The translations under genes were made by a program, and so were the position numbers. Under the pieces are notes generated by a model. The model was not told the DNA's origin. It saw only the letters and a program-made list of their open reading frames with translations, and made no database searches. Of a DNA stretch of 5,986 nt, positions 5,005-5,986 are shown piece after piece; within the stretch, counting starts at the first letter, position 1; each line of letters starts with the position of its first letter. Source of the DNA: Acidobacteriaceae bacterium (GTDB lineage: Bacteria; Acidobacteriota; Terriglobia; Terriglobales; Acidobacteriaceae); contig JASHTU010000031.1 of NCBI GenBank assembly GCA_030040395.1, positions 1 through 5,986 of the forward strand. The letters are read 5' to 3'.

Positions 5005-5986
5005 ATGATCGACAGCGCCGCCCTCGACCCCATGGAGCTCACCCGCCAGCTCTGCGAAATCGAATCCACAACCTATCACGAAGGCGCGGTGGGCGATTTT
5101 CTGGCCATGTTTCTCCGGGATCGCGGCTGGACGGTCGAGCAGACTCCCGTTCCTCAGCCCACCGAAAGCGCCACTGGCGGTCCGCGTTGGAACGTCTACG
5201 CCGGCCCCGCCGCCGGCAGCCCCGATCTCGTCTTTTCCACCCACATGGACACCGTTCCGCCCTACATCCCCTTCAGTGAAGATGCGGAGTTTATGTACGG
5301 CCGCGGCGTCTCCGACGCCAAGGGCATTATCGCCGCGCAAATCGCCGCCGCTGAAACGCTGCGCGTGGCGGGGTTTCACATCGGCCTCTTGTTCGTCTCC
5401 GGCGAAGAGCGCGACTCCGCCGGCGCCAAAGTCGCCAACCTCGCGCCCAAGGGCAGCCGCTACCTCATCAACGGCGAGCCTACCGGCAATCGCCTTGCCC
5501 TGGCGTCCAAAGGCGCGTTGCGCGCCGTCTTCCGCGCCTCCGGCAAAATGGCCCACTCGGCCTATCCTGAACTGGGCGACTCGGCCGTGCACAAGCTCGT
5601 CGAAGTACTCGCCCGCCTGCTCGCCCTCGAGCTCCCGGTCACCGAAGACGTGGGCCCGAGCACGCTCAACATCGGCCAAATTCAAGGCGGCTACGCGCCC
5701 AACGTCATCGCCGACCAAGCCGAAGCGCAGGTGTTGGTCCGCCTGGTCGGCGACTCGGCACCCGTTCGCGCCGCCTTGCTCAAGGCCGCCGAAAGTCTCG
5801 CCGAAGTCGATTTCACTCTCGAAATCCCCTTCGTCCGCATGCGCGCCGTCCCCGGACTGCCTACCGTGATCGTCAAATTCACCACCGACATTCCCCAGCT
5901 TTCCCACTGGGGCGAGCCCTTACTCCTCGGCCCAGGCAACATTCACCTCGCCCACACGCCGCACGAAAAACTCGCCAAAAAAGAAT
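5005..5986 (+). CDS. M20-family metallopeptidase/deacylase (ArgE/DapE-like), 3' end cut by window edge
   Basis: Cytoplasmic zinc enzyme that hydrolyses an amide bond of an acylated amino acid or small peptide. 327 codons are open to the window edge; relatives have about 350-400 residues. The family's metal and catalytic residues appear in order: STHMDT with His80 and Asp82; GRGVSDAKG with bridging Asp104; SGEE with general base Glu134 and ligand Glu135; NGEPT with Glu158; and near the end HLAHTPHEK with His317. The dimerisation (lid) domain begins after ALASKGALRAVFRASGKMAHSAYPE (about 170-192) and contains GPSTLNIGQIQGGYAPNVIAD. The ATG at 5005 is preceded by a G-run (4996-5000) as a weak ribosome site; another ATG at codon 10 is possible. 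The exact substrate (N-acetylornithine, N-acetyllysine, succinyl-diaminopimelate or a dipeptide) is not decided by these motifs, and no amino-acid biosynthesis genes are visible nearby. Its high GC matches the left part of the window. Confidence 0.92.
   Translation, partial: MIDSAALDPMELTRQLCEIESTTYHEGAVGDFLAMFLRDRGWTVEQTPVPQPTESATGGPRWNVYAGPAAGSPDLVFSTHMDTVPPYIPFSEDAEFMYGRGVSDAKGIIAAQIAAAETLRVAGFHIGLLFVSGEERDSAGAKVANLAPKGSRYLINGEPTGNRLALASKGALRAVFRASGKMAHSAYPELGDSAVHKLVEVLARLLALELPVTEDVGPSTLNIGQIQGGYAPNVIADQAEAQVLVRLVGDSAPVRAALLKAAESLAEVDFTLEIPFVRMRAVPGLPTVIVKFTTDIPQLSHWGEPLLLGPGNIHLAHTPHEKLAKKE

Noticed and set aside
5276..5869. Plus-strand 197-codon frame rich in Ser, Pro and Ala
   Set aside because: Out-of-frame shadow inside the peptidase gene, low-complexity translation typical of high-GC DNA.
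4810..5907. Long minus-strand open frame (365 codons)
   Set aside because: A Gly/Ala/Asp-rich shadow of the peptidase on the opposite strand, with no domain, and overlapping a gene whose catalytic motifs are all in place.
1..5986. CRISPR array, tRNA, rRNA, transposase or integrase
   Set aside because: No regularly spaced repeats, no cloverleaf or rRNA-like stretches, and no recombinase motifs were seen on either strand.

Overview
The window reads as chromosomal DNA of a GC-rich soil-type bacterium, most probably an acidobacterium. That guess rests on remembered resemblance of the toxin-antitoxin pair and the neighbouring metabolic genes to acidobacterial proteins; no rRNA or other phylogenetic marker is present. 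Hand counts on sample 60-base lines give about 75% GC in the glycerate kinase (1501-1560) and the peptidase (5401-5460), but only 43-52% in two lines of the nuclease gene near 4.1-4.7 kb.

Left part (1-3294), all on the minus strand. A LacI-family repressor gene is cut by the window edge at its 3' end. A perfect 6+3+6 palindrome lies just upstream of its start and is a likely operator. Further upstream sits a two-gene unit: an alpha/beta hydrolase followed by a MOFRL-type glycerate 2-kinase, overlapping by ATGA with a good ribosome site for the second gene. A weaker palindrome with the same GCAAT-type half-site lies in front of the hydrolase. The LacI protein may therefore control both its own gene and the hydrolase-kinase unit, but this is inference.

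Middle part (3421-4916), plus strand, is an accessory patch between conserved genes. It starts with a small ribbon-helix-helix-like antitoxin gene, intact and overlapping its toxin partner by one base. The ParE/RelE-type toxin is broken by an amber codon at position 5 and a one-base deletion near codon 12, while its C-terminal half is well preserved. Next comes a lower-GC gene for a PD-(D/E)XK (DUF91/NucS-like) nuclease-fold protein with a separate C-terminal domain. It is flanked by an 18-bp direct repeat (17/18 identical), which suggests past insertion or repeat-mediated transfer.

Right part (5005-5986), plus strand, holds an M20-family zinc metallopeptidase/deacylase (ArgE/DapE-like) that runs off the window edge.

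I see no tRNA, rRNA, CRISPR array, transposase or integrase. The most notable observations are the decayed toxin beside its intact antitoxin, the repeat-flanked nuclease gene, and the possible LacI operators. No complete new multi-gene system is evident.
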